Assembly: GCF_035581345.1 (NCBI RefSeq)
Contig: NZ_CP141608.1
Coordinates: 2,510,501-2,574,500 of the forward strand
Origin: Pseudomonas sp. JQ170C
GTDB taxonomy: Bacteria > Pseudomonadota > Gammaproteobacteria > Pseudomonadales > Pseudomonadaceae
Direction of reading: 5' to 3'
Length of the DNA stretch: 64,000 bases
How positions within the stretch are numbered: position 1 is the first letter of the stretch; each line of letters begins with the position of its first letter. A model generated the notes under the pieces. That model was not told the DNA's origin. It saw nothing but the letters and a program-made list of their open reading frames with translations, and searched no databases. Both the position numbers and the translations under genes were made by a program. Of the stretch, positions 27,241 to 35,425 are shown one piece after another.

Positions 27241-27624
27241 ATGATCCGTTGCAAGCGCGTCTATGATCCCCTGGCACCTGAAGACGGGCAGCGCGTGCTG
27301 GTCGATCGGCTGTGGCCACGCAATAAACGCAAGGACCAGTTGCAGGCGCTGTGGCTGCCGGAGGTTGCGCCGTCGACCGCGTTGCGCCAGGCCTTTCATG
27401 GCGGCGAAGTGGACTTCGCCGGGTTCGCCGAACGCTATCGACAGGAACTGGCCGCCCGGCCCGAGCACTGGTGGAAACTGCTGGGCATGGCCGAGCAGGG
27501 TGAGCTGACCTTGCTCTATGCCGGCAAGGACACCGAGCACAACAATGCACAGGTACTGGCGGCGTGGCTGGAAGAAGAGCTGGACCGGCGTGGTCCATCG
27601 AGTTCACCGGTCTGCTACTTGTAG
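27241..27624 (+). CDS. DUF488-family protein
   Basis: A 127-residue cytoplasmic protein of the DUF488 family (YeaO-like branch). The conserved signature RVYDPLAPEDGQRVLVDRLWPR is at residues 6-27, then WLPEVAPSTALRQAFH, FAERYRQEL and LTLLYAGKDTEHNNAQVLAAWLE. Function is not established. The start MIRCKRVYD at 27241 has GGGAG 7 bases upstream and fits family members; an upstream extension to 27172 is not conserved. A GNAT gene follows after 29 bases. Confidence 0.85.
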   Translation: MIRCKRVYDPLAPEDGQRVLVDRLWPRNKRKDQLQALWLPEVAPSTALRQAFHGGEVDFAGFAERYRQELAARPEHWWKLLGMAEQGELTLLYAGKDTEHNNAQVLAAWLEEELDRRGPSSSPVCYL

Positions 27625-27653
27625 GCGCAGGCCTGTTCCCACGGAATTGATTG

Positions 27654-28079
27654 ATGACCCTGACTCCCGCCACCGATCAGCATTGCGCTTTCGCCCGCGA
27701 CCTGACCCGCCGGGCAATGCTGCCGTACTACCACGAGTTTGATTTGCTCTGGATCGAGGAGGCCTTCAACCAGGCCTGGAGCTGGCGCGAGCAATGGCTG
27801 GTTGTGGAGGACGGCAGGGTGGTGGGGTTCTGCAGCCTGAGCCAGGACCGGCACGCCCTGTACATTCGCGAACTGCACTTGATCGAGGCGGCGCGAGGGC
27901 ATGGCATCGGTACGCAGGTGCTGGCGCAATTGGCCGATTGGGCTCGCGAGCGTCGCTTGCCCCAGGTGCGTTTGACGGTGTTCAAGAGCAACCCGGCCCA
28001 GGGCTTGTACAGGCGCGCGGGCTTCGTGGCTGTGGGCGAGGATGAGTGCTTTGTGCGCATGCAGCGGCAGGTCGATTAG
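27654..28079 (+). CDS. GNAT-family N-acetyltransferase
   Basis: A 141-residue acetyltransferase that transfers acetyl from acetyl-CoA to an unknown amine. The fold order is clear: helix 1-2 region up to YYHEFDLLW, strands WLVVEDGRVVGFCSL and LYIRELHLIEAARG, motif A RGHGIGTQVLAQLADWA for the CoA pyrophosphate, then LTVFKSNPAQGLYRRAGF with the conserved N and Y of the acetyl-transfer site. A TTG three bases upstream is an alternative start. It probably shares a transcript with the DUF488 gene. Confidence 0.85.
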   Translation: MTLTPATDQHCAFARDLTRRAMLPYYHEFDLLWIEEAFNQAWSWREQWLVVEDGRVVGFCSLSQDRHALYIRELHLIEAARGHGIGTQVLAQLADWARERRLPQVRLTVFKSNPAQGLYRRAGFVAVGEDECFVRMQRQVD

Positions 28080-28203
28080 CACAGTCGGACGCGGATGCTG
28101 GCTTGTGTCGGCGTTGTGAACCCGTGCATAGTGCCGGTCTTCAAGGGCCGGTGTGGTTTGAGGCCGGCCCGTTCGGACGATGTACGGGAGACAGTGAAAT
28201 CGC

Positions 28204-28590
28204 ATGAACGGAATCGGATCGCGGCTCAGGGAAGAACGAGAGCGCCTGGGTATGACCCAGCGGGTGTTCGGGGATATCGGTGGTGTAGAGCCCAATGCCC
28301 AGGGCAAATACGAAAGCGGTGAGCGCACGCCCAAGGCCGATTACCTGGCGGCCGTGGCGGCTCGTGGGGTCGACAGCCTGTATGTATTGAGTGGGGTTCG
28401 TACACCGATACCCCAAGGCAGCCTGAGCGCTGAAGAAGATCGCTTGCTGGGGTGTTTTCGCAGCCTGCCTGCGGCCGACCAGGCGGCGGTACAACAGTTG
28501 TTGGGCAGCCTCGCCACGGCACTGCCAGGCGCCTGCGTGCCGATCAGCGGGCATGAGCGCAACCTGGCCGGGCGGCTGTCGGGAAAATGA
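28204..28590 (+). CDS. small XRE-type helix-turn-helix regulator
   Basis: A 128-residue cytoplasmic protein with an XRE/Cro-type DNA-binding domain at about 4-60: GSRLREERERLGMTQRVFGDIGGVEPNAQGKYESGER shows the five-helix pattern, but the residues after the turn are atypical. The C-terminal part (SAEEDRLLGCFRSLPAADQAAVQQLLGSL) looks like a short helical dimerisation segment, as in phage-type repressors without the protease domain. It lies 99 bases upstream of gacA in the same direction. Its targets are unknown. Confidence 0.8.
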   Translation: MNGIGSRLREERERLGMTQRVFGDIGGVEPNAQGKYESGERTPKADYLAAVAARGVDSLYVLSGVRTPIPQGSLSAEEDRLLGCFRSLPAADQAAVQQLLGSLATALPGACVPISGHERNLAGRLSGK

Positions 28591-28689
28591 AGCCGGGTGG
28601 TGCACAAAGATGCGTTCCGTTAGCTCTACCGCGCGATTTTTTGCTAAGGTGGCCGGATCCAATTTTTCGCCGTCGTGCGAGGTGTCTGC

Positions 28690-29328
28690 TTGATTAGGGT
28701 CCTGGTGGTCGATGATCACGATCTGGTGCGTACGGGCATCACCCGTATGCTGGCCGATATCGATGACTTGCAGGTAGTGGGCCAGGCCGACTCCGGCGAG
28801 GCATCGCTCAAGGTCGCACGTGAACTCAAGCCCGATGTGGTCCTGATGGATGTGAAGATGCCTGGCATCGGTGGCCTCGAGGCCACGCGCAAGTTGCTGC
28901 GCAGTCACCCTGATGTGAAAGTCGTGGCCGTCACCGCGTGCGAAGAAGACCCGTTCCCCACGCGCCTGCTGCAGGCCGGTGCCGCCGGATACCTGACCAA
29001 GGGCGCAGGCCTGGATGAAATGGTCCAGGCCATTCGCCTGGTGTTTGCCGGTCAGCGCTACATCAGCCCGCAGATCGCCCAGCAACTGGCGCTCAAATCG
29101 TTCCAGCCCCAGGGCTCACCCTTCGACGCCTTGTCGGAGCGGGAAATCCAGATCGCCCTGATGATCGTCGGTTGCCAGAAAGTGCAGATCATCTCCGACA
29201 AGCTGTGCCTGTCACCGAAAACGGTCAATACTTACCGTTATCGGATCTTTGAAAAACTCTCGGTCACCAGCGACGTCGAACTGACGCTGCTGGCGGTCCG
29301 CCATGGCATGGTTGACGCCAGTCTCTGA
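28690..29328 (+). CDS. gacA: response regulator GacA (UvrY/SirA type)
   Basis: The global response regulator of the GacS/GacA system, which turns on the small RNAs that titrate RsmA/RsmE and so controls secondary metabolism, biofilm and virulence traits. The 212-residue product has a receiver domain (DDHD acidic pocket, phosphoacceptor in [13 protein letters not shown], conserved Lys in GYLTKGAG) and a LuxR-type HTH ([43 protein letters not shown], about 148-190). The start is TTG at 28690, as reported for gacA of fluorescent pseudomonads. uvrC follows after 4 bases. Confidence 0.95.
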   Translation: MIRVLVVDDHDLVRTGITRMLADIDDLQVVGQADSGEASLKVARELKPDVVLMDVKMPGIGGLEATRKLLRSHPDVKVVAVTACEEDPFPTRLLQAGAAGYLTKGAGLDEMVQAIRLVFAGQRYISPQIAQQLALKSFQPQGSPFDALSEREIQIALMIVGCQKVQIISDKLCLSPKTVNTYRYRIFEKLSVTSDVELTLLAVRHGMVDASL

Positions 29329-29332
29329 GCTC

Positions 29333-31156
29333 ATGACCCCTGTGTTCGATTCAAGTGCCTTCCTGGCGACCTGCAGCGGTCGCCCGGGCGTTTACCGGAT
29401 GTTCGACGGCGACGCCCGGCTGCTGTATGTCGGCAAGGCCAAAAACCTCAAGAAACGCCTGGCCAGTTACTTTCGCAAGACGGGCCTGGCGCCGAAGACG
29501 GCTGCCCTGGTGGGCAGGATCGCCCAGGTCGAAACCACCATTACCGCCAACGAGACCGAAGCGCTGCTGCTCGAGCAGACGCTGATCAAGGAATGGCGCC
29601 CGCCCTACAACATCCTGCTGCGTGACGATAAGTCCTATCCATATGTGTTTCTCTCGGACGGCGCGTTTCCCCGTCTGGGGATTCATCGTGGCGCCAAGAA
29701 ACAGAAGGGCAAGTACTTCGGCCCTTACCCCAGTGCCGGTGCCATTCGCGAAAGCCTGAGCCTGTTGCAGAAAACGTTTTTCGTGCGCCAGTGCGAGGAC
29801 AGCTACTACAGCAACCGCACGCGGCCGTGCCTTCAGTACCAGATCAAACGCTGCAAGGCCCCCTGTGTGGGGTTGGTGGAGCCTGAGGAATATGCCGTCG
29901 ACGTGCGTCACTCGGTGATGTTTCTCGAAGGGCGCAGTCATCAGTTGACCAACGAGCTCAATGCCGAGATGGAGCAGGCCGCCATGGCCCTGGAGTTCGA
30001 GCGGGCGGCCGAGTTGCGCGACCAGATCGCCTTGCTGCGCCGGGTCCAGGACCAGCAGAGCATGGAAGGCGGCAGCGGCGATGTGGATGTGGTGGCCGCG
30101 TTCGTCAACCCGGGGGGGGCCTGTGTGCACCTGATCAGCGTGCGAGGCGGACGGGTACTGGGCAGCAAGAATTTCTTTCCCCAGGTGGGTATCGAGGAGG
30201 AGGTGGCCGAGGTCATGGCTGCGTTCCTGTCCCAGTACTACATTGGCAACGCCGAGCGCGACCTGCCGGGCGAGTTGATCGTCAACGTGGTGCACGAAGA
30301 CTTCGAGGCCATCAGCGCAGCCATCGAAAGCTTGCGCGGCCGCGAACTGAGCATCAGCCATCGGGTCCGCGGGACCCGGGCACGCTGGCAGCAATTGGCG
30401 GTGACCAATGCCGAGCAGGCGCTGATGGCGCGCCTGGCCAACCGTCAACACATGGCCTCGCGCTTCGAGGCGCTGGCCAAGGTGCTGGACCTGGATGAAA
30501 CTCCGCAACGCCTGGAGTGCTATGACATCAGCCATTCCAGCGGTGAGGCGACGGTCGCCTCGTGCGTGGTGTTTGGCCCGGAGGGGCCGCTGAAGTCGGA
30601 CTACCGGCGCTTCAACATCGAGGGCGTGACGCCGGGTGACGACTATGCCGCCATGCACCAGGCCTTGACCCGGCGTTTCGGGCGGATCAAGGACGGCGAG
30701 GGCAAGCTGCCGGATGTGCTGTTGGTGGACGGTGGCAAAGGCCAGCTGAACATGGCCCGGGAAGTGCTGCAGGAACTGGCCGTCCCTGACCTGATTCTGA
30801 TCGGCGTGGCCAAGGGCGTGACCCGCAAGGCCGGATTCGAAACCCTTTACCTGAACGATGTGGCCCATGAGTTCACCCTCAAGGGTGACTCCCCGGCGCT
30901 GCATTTGATCCAGCAGATCCGTGACGAAGCGCACCGGTTTGCCATTACCGGGCACCGGGCCCGGCGCGGCAAGGCCCGGCGTACCTCAAGCCTTGAAGAT
31001 GTGGCCGGCGTGGGGCCAAAACGGCGGCGTGACCTGCTCAAGCACTTCGGTGGCCTGCAGGAATTGTCACGCGCCAGCATCGAAGAAATTGCCAAAGCAC
31101 CGGGAATCAGTAAAAAGCTTGCCGAGTCGATTTATGCCAACCTGCATAGCGAGTAG
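29333..31156 (+). CDS. uvrC: excinuclease ABC subunit C
   Basis: The nuclease subunit of UvrABC nucleotide excision repair; it cuts on both sides of the lesion. The 607-residue protein has the N-terminal GIY-YIG domain ([25 protein letters not shown]) for the 3' cut, a Cys-rich linker ([17 protein letters not shown]), a UVR domain for UvrB contact ([18 protein letters not shown], about 205-225), the RNase H-like C-terminal nuclease domain with [10 protein letters not shown] and [10 protein letters not shown], and a terminal double helix-hairpin-helix. It is co-transcribed with gacA, as in many gammaproteobacteria. Confidence 0.96.
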   Translation: MTPVFDSSAFLATCSGRPGVYRMFDGDARLLYVGKAKNLKKRLASYFRKTGLAPKTAALVGRIAQVETTITANETEALLLEQTLIKEWRPPYNILLRDDKSYPYVFLSDGAFPRLGIHRGAKKQKGKYFGPYPSAGAIRESLSLLQKTFFVRQCEDSYYSNRTRPCLQYQIKRCKAPCVGLVEPEEYAVDVRHSVMFLEGRSHQLTNELNAEMEQAAMALEFERAAELRDQIALLRRVQDQQSMEGGSGDVDVVAAFVNPGGACVHLISVRGGRVLGSKNFFPQVGIEEEVAEVMAAFLSQYYIGNAERDLPGELIVNVVHEDFEAISAAIESLRGRELSISHRVRGTRARWQQLAVTNAEQALMARLANRQHMASRFEALAKVLDLDETPQRLECYDISHSSGEATVASCVVFGPEGPLKSDYRRFNIEGVTPGDDYAAMHQALTRRFGRIKDGEGKLPDVLLVDGGKGQLNMAREVLQELAVPDLILIGVAKGVTRKAGFETLYLNDVAHEFTLKGDSPALHLIQQIRDEAHRFAITGHRARRGKARRTSSLEDVAGVGPKRRRDLLKHFGGLQELSRASIEEIAKAPGISKKLAESIYANLHSE

Positions 31157-31188
31157 AATGCCCGCTCACTTTGCAGCCAGTTGTGCCG

Positions 31189-31749
31189 ATGAATATCCCA
31201 AATCTACTTACAGTTCTTCGCGTCCTGCTCATCCCGATCTTCATTTTGCTGTTTTATGTTCCGTATCACTGGAGCTATATGGCAGCGAGTACGGTGTTCG
31301 CCATCGCTGCGGCGACTGACTGGCTTGATGGTTACCTGGCCCGTCGCCTGCAGCAGAGCACGCCCTTTGGCGCATTCCTCGACCCCGTGGCCGACAAGCT
31401 GATGGTCGCCGTGGCCTTGGTCATGCTGGTGCAGAGTCATGCCAACCTCTGGCTGACCCTGCCGGCGGTGGTCATCATCGGTCGCGAGATCGTAGTGTCG
31501 GCCCTGCGCGAGTGGATGGCCGAACTGGGGGCGCGGGCGCACGTCGCAGTGTCGAACCTGGGTAAATGGAAAACGGCGGCGCAGATGCTTGCCCTGGTGA
31601 TTCTGCTGGCCAACCCGGCCACGTTGAGCTTCTGGGTCGTGGTGGGCTACACCTTGCTGATGATCGCCGCAGGCCTGACCTTGTGGTCGATGGTGCACTA
31701 CCTGCGCGCTGCCTGGCCGCACTTGCGGGAAGGTTCGGAAAAGAAGTAA
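31189..31749 (+). CDS. pgsA: CDP-diacylglycerol--glycerol-3-phosphate phosphatidyltransferase
   Basis: Makes phosphatidylglycerol phosphate, the committed step to phosphatidylglycerol and cardiolipin, in the inner membrane. The 186-residue protein has about five TM segments and the CDP-alcohol phosphotransferase signature [27 protein letters not shown] with all the conserved Asp and Gly residues (about 42-68). The start [12 protein letters not shown] at 31189 matches the family. It ends the gacA-uvrC-pgsA run; a strong terminator follows 15 bases after the stop. Confidence 0.95.
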   Translation: MNIPNLLTVLRVLLIPIFILLFYVPYHWSYMAASTVFAIAAATDWLDGYLARRLQQSTPFGAFLDPVADKLMVAVALVMLVQSHANLWLTLPAVVIIGREIVVSALREWMAELGARAHVAVSNLGKWKTAAQMLALVILLANPATLSFWVVVGYTLLMIAAGLTLWSMVHYLRAAWPHLREGSEKK

Positions 31750-31764
31750 CGCATCGTTGTGAGT

Positions 31765-31792
31765 AAAAAAGCGACCTTGAGGTCGCTTTTTT
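31765..31792. terminator. intrinsic terminator after pgsA
   Basis: AAAAAAGCGACC (31765-31776), loop TTGA, GGTCGCTTTTTT (31781-31792): a perfect stem with A- and T-tracts, active in both directions. It ends the pgsA transcript and also that of the convergent substrate-binding-protein gene. Confidence 0.9.
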
Positions 31793-31824
31793 CGTTTCTG
31801 GCGCTGTGCTTCTTGCGCAGCGGG

Positions 31825-32838
31825 CTACTGCATCGCCCGCAGGGCGGCGCTGACGAAGTCGTTGGTCCAGGTGCCTGCAGGGCTCAGCGCCATTTCCTGC
31901 AAGGTCGGGTCAAAGGCTTGCAGGGCCTGCCGCGAGAGTGCCGGGCCTTGTGCGGGAAACAGCCCGGTGCTGGAGAGTGCTGGCTGGATATTTCGATAGG
32001 CCTGCTTGTACAGGTCTGGATCATCAAGCAGGTAGGCGGTGGGCACCAGGGCGGCGACGTCGTCGGCACTGGCGTCGTGCAGCCAGTGCAAGGCCTTGAC
32101 CATTGCGTTGGTCAGGGCCTGGATGGTTCTGGGGTTTTCCTCGATGAACGAGACCTTGGCATACAGCGTGCCGGCAGGCACCGGCCCGCCGAACAGGGCC
32201 CGCGTCCCGTGGGGGTGACGGGTGTCGGCAATGATGTGGATGGCCTGTTGTTTTTCCAGCAGGCTGATGACCGGTTCGGTGTGGGCAATGGCATCGATCT
32301 TGCCGCTGTGCAAGGCCTGCACGGCATCGGCAGAGGCGCCCACTTCGACGAAGGTAACCTCATCGGCACCTACACCCGCCTTGGCCAGGACCAGGTTGGC
32401 CAGCATCTGGGTCGAGGAGCCTGCGGCACTGATGCCGATTTTCTTGCCTCGCAGGTCGCTCGCCATGCAGTACTCGGGCAGGGACCGGGAAGAGACTGCC
32501 ACGACCACCTGGGGTGCCTCGGCAGTCAGCACGAAGGCGCGCAGGGCATGTCCACGCGCCTGCATCCTCAGCGTGTGGTCGTAGGCGCCACTGACGACAT
32601 CGGCATTGTCGGCAATCAAGGCCTGGAGCGCCTGGCCGCCGGCGCTGAAATCGACCACCTCAAGCTCAAGTCCTTGTTCTTTGAAGTAGCCTTTTTGCAG
32701 CGCGACCGTCAATGGCAGGTTGTAGAGGCCGGCCTGGCCGCCGACGGCCAGGGTGAGTTTGGGGCGCTCCAGCGCCGGCACGCTTGCCGGTACCAGGAAC
32801 GTCAGGCACAGCGCCACGCTTCTGAAAAATAGGGTCAT
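31825..32838 (-). CDS. orphan ABC-type substrate-binding protein (NMT1/SsuA-like)
   Basis: A 337-residue secreted periplasmic protein with a signal peptide (FFRSVALCLTFLVPASVPA). The mature part starts KLTLAVGGQAGLYNLPLTVALQKGYFKEQGLELEVVDF, the usual opening of the NMT1/thiamine- and sulfonate-binding family, then SGAYDHTLRMQARG and GKKIGISAAGSSTQ. Such proteins bind a small organic ligand (aliphatic sulfonates, nitrate, pyrimidine precursors). No permease or ATPase gene is adjacent, so the ligand and the transporter are unknown. It sits between pgsA and the tRNA-Gly gene and faces pgsA. RBS AAGGAAG precedes the ATG. Confidence 0.85.
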   Translation of the reverse strand: MTLFFRSVALCLTFLVPASVPALERPKLTLAVGGQAGLYNLPLTVALQKGYFKEQGLELEVVDFSAGGQALQALIADNADVVSGAYDHTLRMQARGHALRAFVLTAEAPQVVVAVSSRSLPEYCMASDLRGKKIGISAAGSSTQMLANLVLAKAGVGADEVTFVEVGASADAVQALHSGKIDAIAHTEPVISLLEKQQAIHIIADTRHPHGTRALFGGPVPAGTLYAKVSFIEENPRTIQALTNAMVKALHWLHDASADDVAALVPTAYLLDDPDLYKQAYRNIQPALSSTGLFPAQGPALSRQALQAFDPTLQEMALSPAGTWTNDFVSAALRAMQ

Positions 32839-32997
32839 GAGAGCTTCCTTGCACAGTGGGGTAGCGAAGCTAATCAGGGTGGGCGGCGTGGGCAATGGCT
32901 GAAGTCTGAGAAGGGCGTGGGAGGTTTCGTTCCCTGGCACTTTGCAAGTGGCCACGTGGTCATGGCCAACTTAATAAAAGTTTTTTGAATCAAAGGC

Positions 32998-33025
32998 TTG
33001 ACGCCATTTATTGATTCTATAGAAT
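32998..33025 (+). promoter_or_regulatory. promoter of the tRNA-Gly gene
   Basis: TTGACG (32998-33003) and TAGAAT (33020-33025) with a 16-base spacer, followed by a GC-rich GGCCACC discriminator; the tRNA begins 16 bases after the -10. GC-rich discriminators are typical of growth-rate-controlled stable RNA promoters. Confidence 0.6.
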
Positions 33026-33040
33026 GGCCACCACCAAAAC

Positions 33041-33116
<76 letters not shown>

Positions 33117-33156
33117 AATCTGGCGCTGCAGGTTTTCTTAAAGCCTACAGTCCGCG

Positions 33157-33183
33157 AAAAAAGGACCTTCGGGTCCTTTTTTT
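33157..33183. terminator. intrinsic terminator after tRNA-Gly
   Basis: AAAAAAGGACC (33157-33167), TTCG tetraloop, GGTCCTTTTTT (33172-33182) with one more T. It lies 40 bases past the tRNA, is a perfect stem and is followed by a T-run. Confidence 0.92.
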
Positions 33184-33295
33184 GTTTCTGGCTATCCGCT
33201 GCCTTCCCGGGCGGCAGTGAGTCTGCTTGACCTGTATCAAGGAAGGTTGCCGGCAACGCGGTAAGTTGGACCTGTCCAACCACCGGCTGCTCATC

Positions 33296-33511
33296 ATGAC
33301 CAAGCCCTTTCCAATCAATCCCAAACACCCCGAGCGCATCTGCTGGGGCTGCGACCGCTATTGTGCGGCCAGCGCGCTGGCGTGTGGCAACGGTGCCGAT
33401 CGCACCATGCATCCTGCCGAAATGCTCGGCGACGACTGGTACCTGCACGGCGATTGGGGCTTCGAGCCGCCGATCACTCAGGACGCAGCGGTGGATGGCC
33501 GCCCCGGATAG
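33296..33511 (+). CDS. DUF3079 small protein
   Basis: A 71-residue cytoplasmic protein. The motif ERICWGCDRYCAASALACGNG (four Cys, split over residues 13-33) followed by RTMHPAEMLGDDWYLHGDWG is the DUF3079 signature. The paired cysteines suggest metal binding, but no function is known. The ATG at 33296 gives the normal length; the open frame reaches back to 33227 without conservation. Confidence 0.8.
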   Translation: MTKPFPINPKHPERICWGCDRYCAASALACGNGADRTMHPAEMLGDDWYLHGDWGFEPPITQDAAVDGRPG

Positions 33512-33536
33512 TTTGAGCGGCCGGGCAGGCGTTCAA

Positions 33537-33785
33537 TCAGAACAGGTGCTGGCGCTTGTCCAGTTGCTGATCGACCAGCCATTTGCCATGGGCCAGTGAG
33601 GCGTGTTGGGCGTTCTCGAGATCGGCAAGGAAGGCCATCTTCAAGGGCAGCGGCAGGCGCCGGCTGGTGTGGCCTTCGGGATCGGTAATCAGGCATCCGG
33701 CGGCAAAGGGGGTGGGAATGCCGTCATGGGTTTCGACGCTGGCGGTGATGGTGTGGTTGCGATGCACGCATTGAAGGGTATTCAT
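33537..33785 (-). CDS. small hypothetical protein
   Basis: An 82-residue protein I cannot assign. The N-terminal half (QCVHRNHTITASVETHDG, then AAGCLITDPEGHTSRRLPLPLK) looks like three or four beta strands; the C-terminal half (FLADLENAQHASLAHGKWLVDQQLD) is helical. There is no signal peptide or membrane segment. An AGGAC ribosome site lies just before the ATG, and codon use is like that of its neighbours, which supports a real gene. Confidence 0.6.
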   Translation of the reverse strand: MNTLQCVHRNHTITASVETHDGIPTPFAAGCLITDPEGHTSRRLPLPLKMAFLADLENAQHASLAHGKWLVDQQLDKRQHLF

Positions 33786-33923
33786 CGTCCTGACCTCGCT
33801 TGCTGGGGTATCGAATGTATCCTCGCTCAGGGTGCAGGCTGGGCTGCTCTTTTCGGGTATACCACAGCTACAGGGTGCAGGCGCCGGGGAGCGACGAACG
33901 TCATCCAGTGCGAATGAGAAACG

Positions 33924-33950
33924 AAAACGGCCGGGATAACCGGCCGTTTT
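33924..33950. terminator. intrinsic terminator after gloA
   Basis: AAAACGGCCGG (33924-33934), loop GATAA, CCGGCCGTTTT (33940-33950). On the minus strand it lies 16 bases past the gloA stop and ends in a T-tract; it is symmetrical and can act on both strands. Confidence 0.88.
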
Positions 33951-33965
33951 GTTGTGCAGCGTTGT

Positions 33966-34487
33966 TTAGAACTCGGTGGGCTGGATGATCTCGACCCAGT
34001 AGTCGTCCGGGTCCTTGATGAAGGCCAGGTGCTTCATGCGGCCGTCGCTCAGACGCTTCTGGAAGGTCACGCCCAGTTGCTCGAAACGCTCGCAGGCGGC
34101 GCGGATGTCCGGAACGGAAATGCAGATATGGCCAAAGCCGCGTGGGTCGGTGTTGCCGTTGTGGTAGGCAAAGTCCGGGTCGTTCTCGCTGCCGTGGTTG
34201 TGGGTCAGCTCGAGAATGCCGGGGATCGACTTCATCCACTCGGTGCGCTTGGCGGCATCGGCTGGAATCTGCGCCTTGTCGACCAGGGCCAGGAAGTACA
34301 GGCTGAATTCGGCTTCGGGGAAGTCGCGTTTTTCCACCAGGCTGAAGCCCAGCACGCGGGTATAGAAGTCCAGGGACTTGGCAACGTCCTTGACCCGCAG
34401 CATGGTGTGGTTGAAGACGAAGTTCTGGGTCGCGGCATCCGGTTGCGCGGTGACACCGGGGAGGGTGTCGAGATGGTTCAGGCTCAT
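33966..34487 (-). CDS. gloA: lactoylglutathione lyase (glyoxalase I, Zn type)
   Basis: Converts the methylglyoxal-glutathione hemithioacetal to S-lactoylglutathione. The 173-residue length and the extended N-terminus (MSLNHLDTLPGVTAQPD) mark the long, Zn-dependent class of P. putida and human type, not the short Ni class of E. coli. Metal ligands are visible in FNHTMLRVKD, ELTHNHG, GHICISV and WVEIIQP. The Met at 34487 follows GGAG and matches the family start. It is a single gene between two terminators. Confidence 0.95.
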   Translation of the reverse strand: MSLNHLDTLPGVTAQPDAATQNFVFNHTMLRVKDVAKSLDFYTRVLGFSLVEKRDFPEAEFSLYFLALVDKAQIPADAAKRTEWMKSIPGILELTHNHGSENDPDFAYHNGNTDPRGFGHICISVPDIRAACERFEQLGVTFQKRLSDGRMKHLAFIKDPDDYWVEIIQPTEF

Positions 34488-34680
34488 GGGCACTCCGCAT
34501 AAGAAGCTGGCAGCATGGCCAGCAAAAAACAGTCAGGGCGACATGATACGGAACTGATGCGATAGCGCAAACGGTTTGCGCCCCGCCGGGAAGGGCGAGG
34601 CGCAAGAATTAGAAGCCCGCCGAAGCGGGCGTATGGGGCGCTAGTCCGTTAGCAGCCTCCATCCTGATAGAGTCGATGTG

Positions 34681-34705
34681 AAAAAAGTGTGAAGGGTTTC
34701 TTCAC
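34681..34705 (-). terminator. intrinsic terminator overlapping the mvaU stop codon
   Basis: On the minus strand GTGAAG (34705-34700), loop AAACC, CTTCAC (34694-34689), then AC and TTTTTT. The hairpin begins within the mvaU stop codon. A second GC-rich hairpin at 34615-34630, followed by a T-rich stretch, may back it up. Confidence 0.75.
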
Positions 34706-35067
34706 CCGCGCAACCAGCTGTCGACCGTCTTCGCGCCGTACTGTTCTTTCCAGGCTTTAAGGCCGCGGTGGTTACCGCCCTTGGTTTCGATCAGCTCGCC
34801 GGTATGGGGGTTTTCATACACTTTCACCACCCGGGCGCGGCGCGTTTTCGGCGCAGCAGCGGGGCCTTTGGCCGGGGCTTTGGGATCAAGGATGGAAATG
34901 ATATCGCGCAGGCTCTTGTCATAGGTTTTCATCAGGTCGACAAGTTTGCGCTCGAACTCGATTTCGCGCTTGAGGCCGGCGTCCTTTTTCAACGCCTCCA
35001 GTTGCGCCATCTGTTCTTGAAGCGCTTTTTCGGCAGCACGAAACTCTGCAAGTCTGGACACTGTCAT
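34702..35067 (-). CDS. mvaU: H-NS-family xenogeneic silencer MvaU/TurB type
   Basis: A 121-residue nucleoid protein that binds AT-rich DNA and silences horizontally acquired genes; MvaT/MvaU proteins replace H-NS in Pseudomonas. The N-terminal coiled coil (RLAEFRAAEKALQEQMAQLEAL, about 4-60) mediates oligomers. The C-terminal DNA-binding part has TRRARVVKVYENPHTGELIETKGGNHRGLKAWKEQYG (about 78-115), where the K/R-x-GGN stretch inserts into the AT minor groove. SRLAEFRAAEKAL matches MvaU better than MvaT. The promoter region is very AT-rich, as expected for an autoregulated silencer. Confidence 0.92.
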   Translation of the reverse strand: MTVSRLAEFRAAEKALQEQMAQLEALKKDAGLKREIEFERKLVDLMKTYDKSLRDIISILDPKAPAKGPAAAPKTRRARVVKVYENPHTGELIETKGGNHRGLKAWKEQYGAKTVDSWLRG

Positions 35068-35425
35068 CACTCCTTTATGTCTGAAGTGGCCCGGCATGCG
35101 TGTACATGTGGAGTAATCTGAATGACGCAGCCGCCACCGGGTTGGGCACAACATCGCACTAATAAAGAGTGTAGTAGTCTCAAAGCAGCGGGTAAACAAT
35201 TAACTTTTAATTGCGCTTTGATGGAACTTTCTTATTTGTTCGCGCGTTACTGCGAGCAAACTAAACGCCGGCCTGGAATGCGCCTTAGACGATGGTCCAA
35301 TGGCCCGTCCTAGAGCGGTTGCGCGATGATGGTCGGTCAGCCCAGACCTTCGTTGGCGCTGGTCGCATTACCGGCATCTGGATGGTTGCCGGTTGTTTTT
35401 GTCACTCTTTCGGATTGTGCTTCTC
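35068..35425. promoter_or_regulatory. AT-rich divergent region between mvaU and the OprD-type porin
   Basis: 358 bases without a supported gene. A nested dyad is at 35180-35221: outer arms TCAAAGC and GCTTTGA, inner arms CAATTAA (35197-35203) and TTAATTG (35207-35213). The AT-rich stretch around it is a likely binding site for MvaU/MvaT itself. Short open frames here have no ribosome site and I do not call them. Confidence 0.45.

Noticed and set aside
27621..27645. REP-like half element before the GNAT gene
   Set aside because: One degenerate arm only, no partner arm nearby.
35122..35313. 63-codon open frame between mvaU and the porin gene
   Set aside because: No ribosome site, odd composition, and it spans an AT-rich regulatory stretch with a nested dyad.
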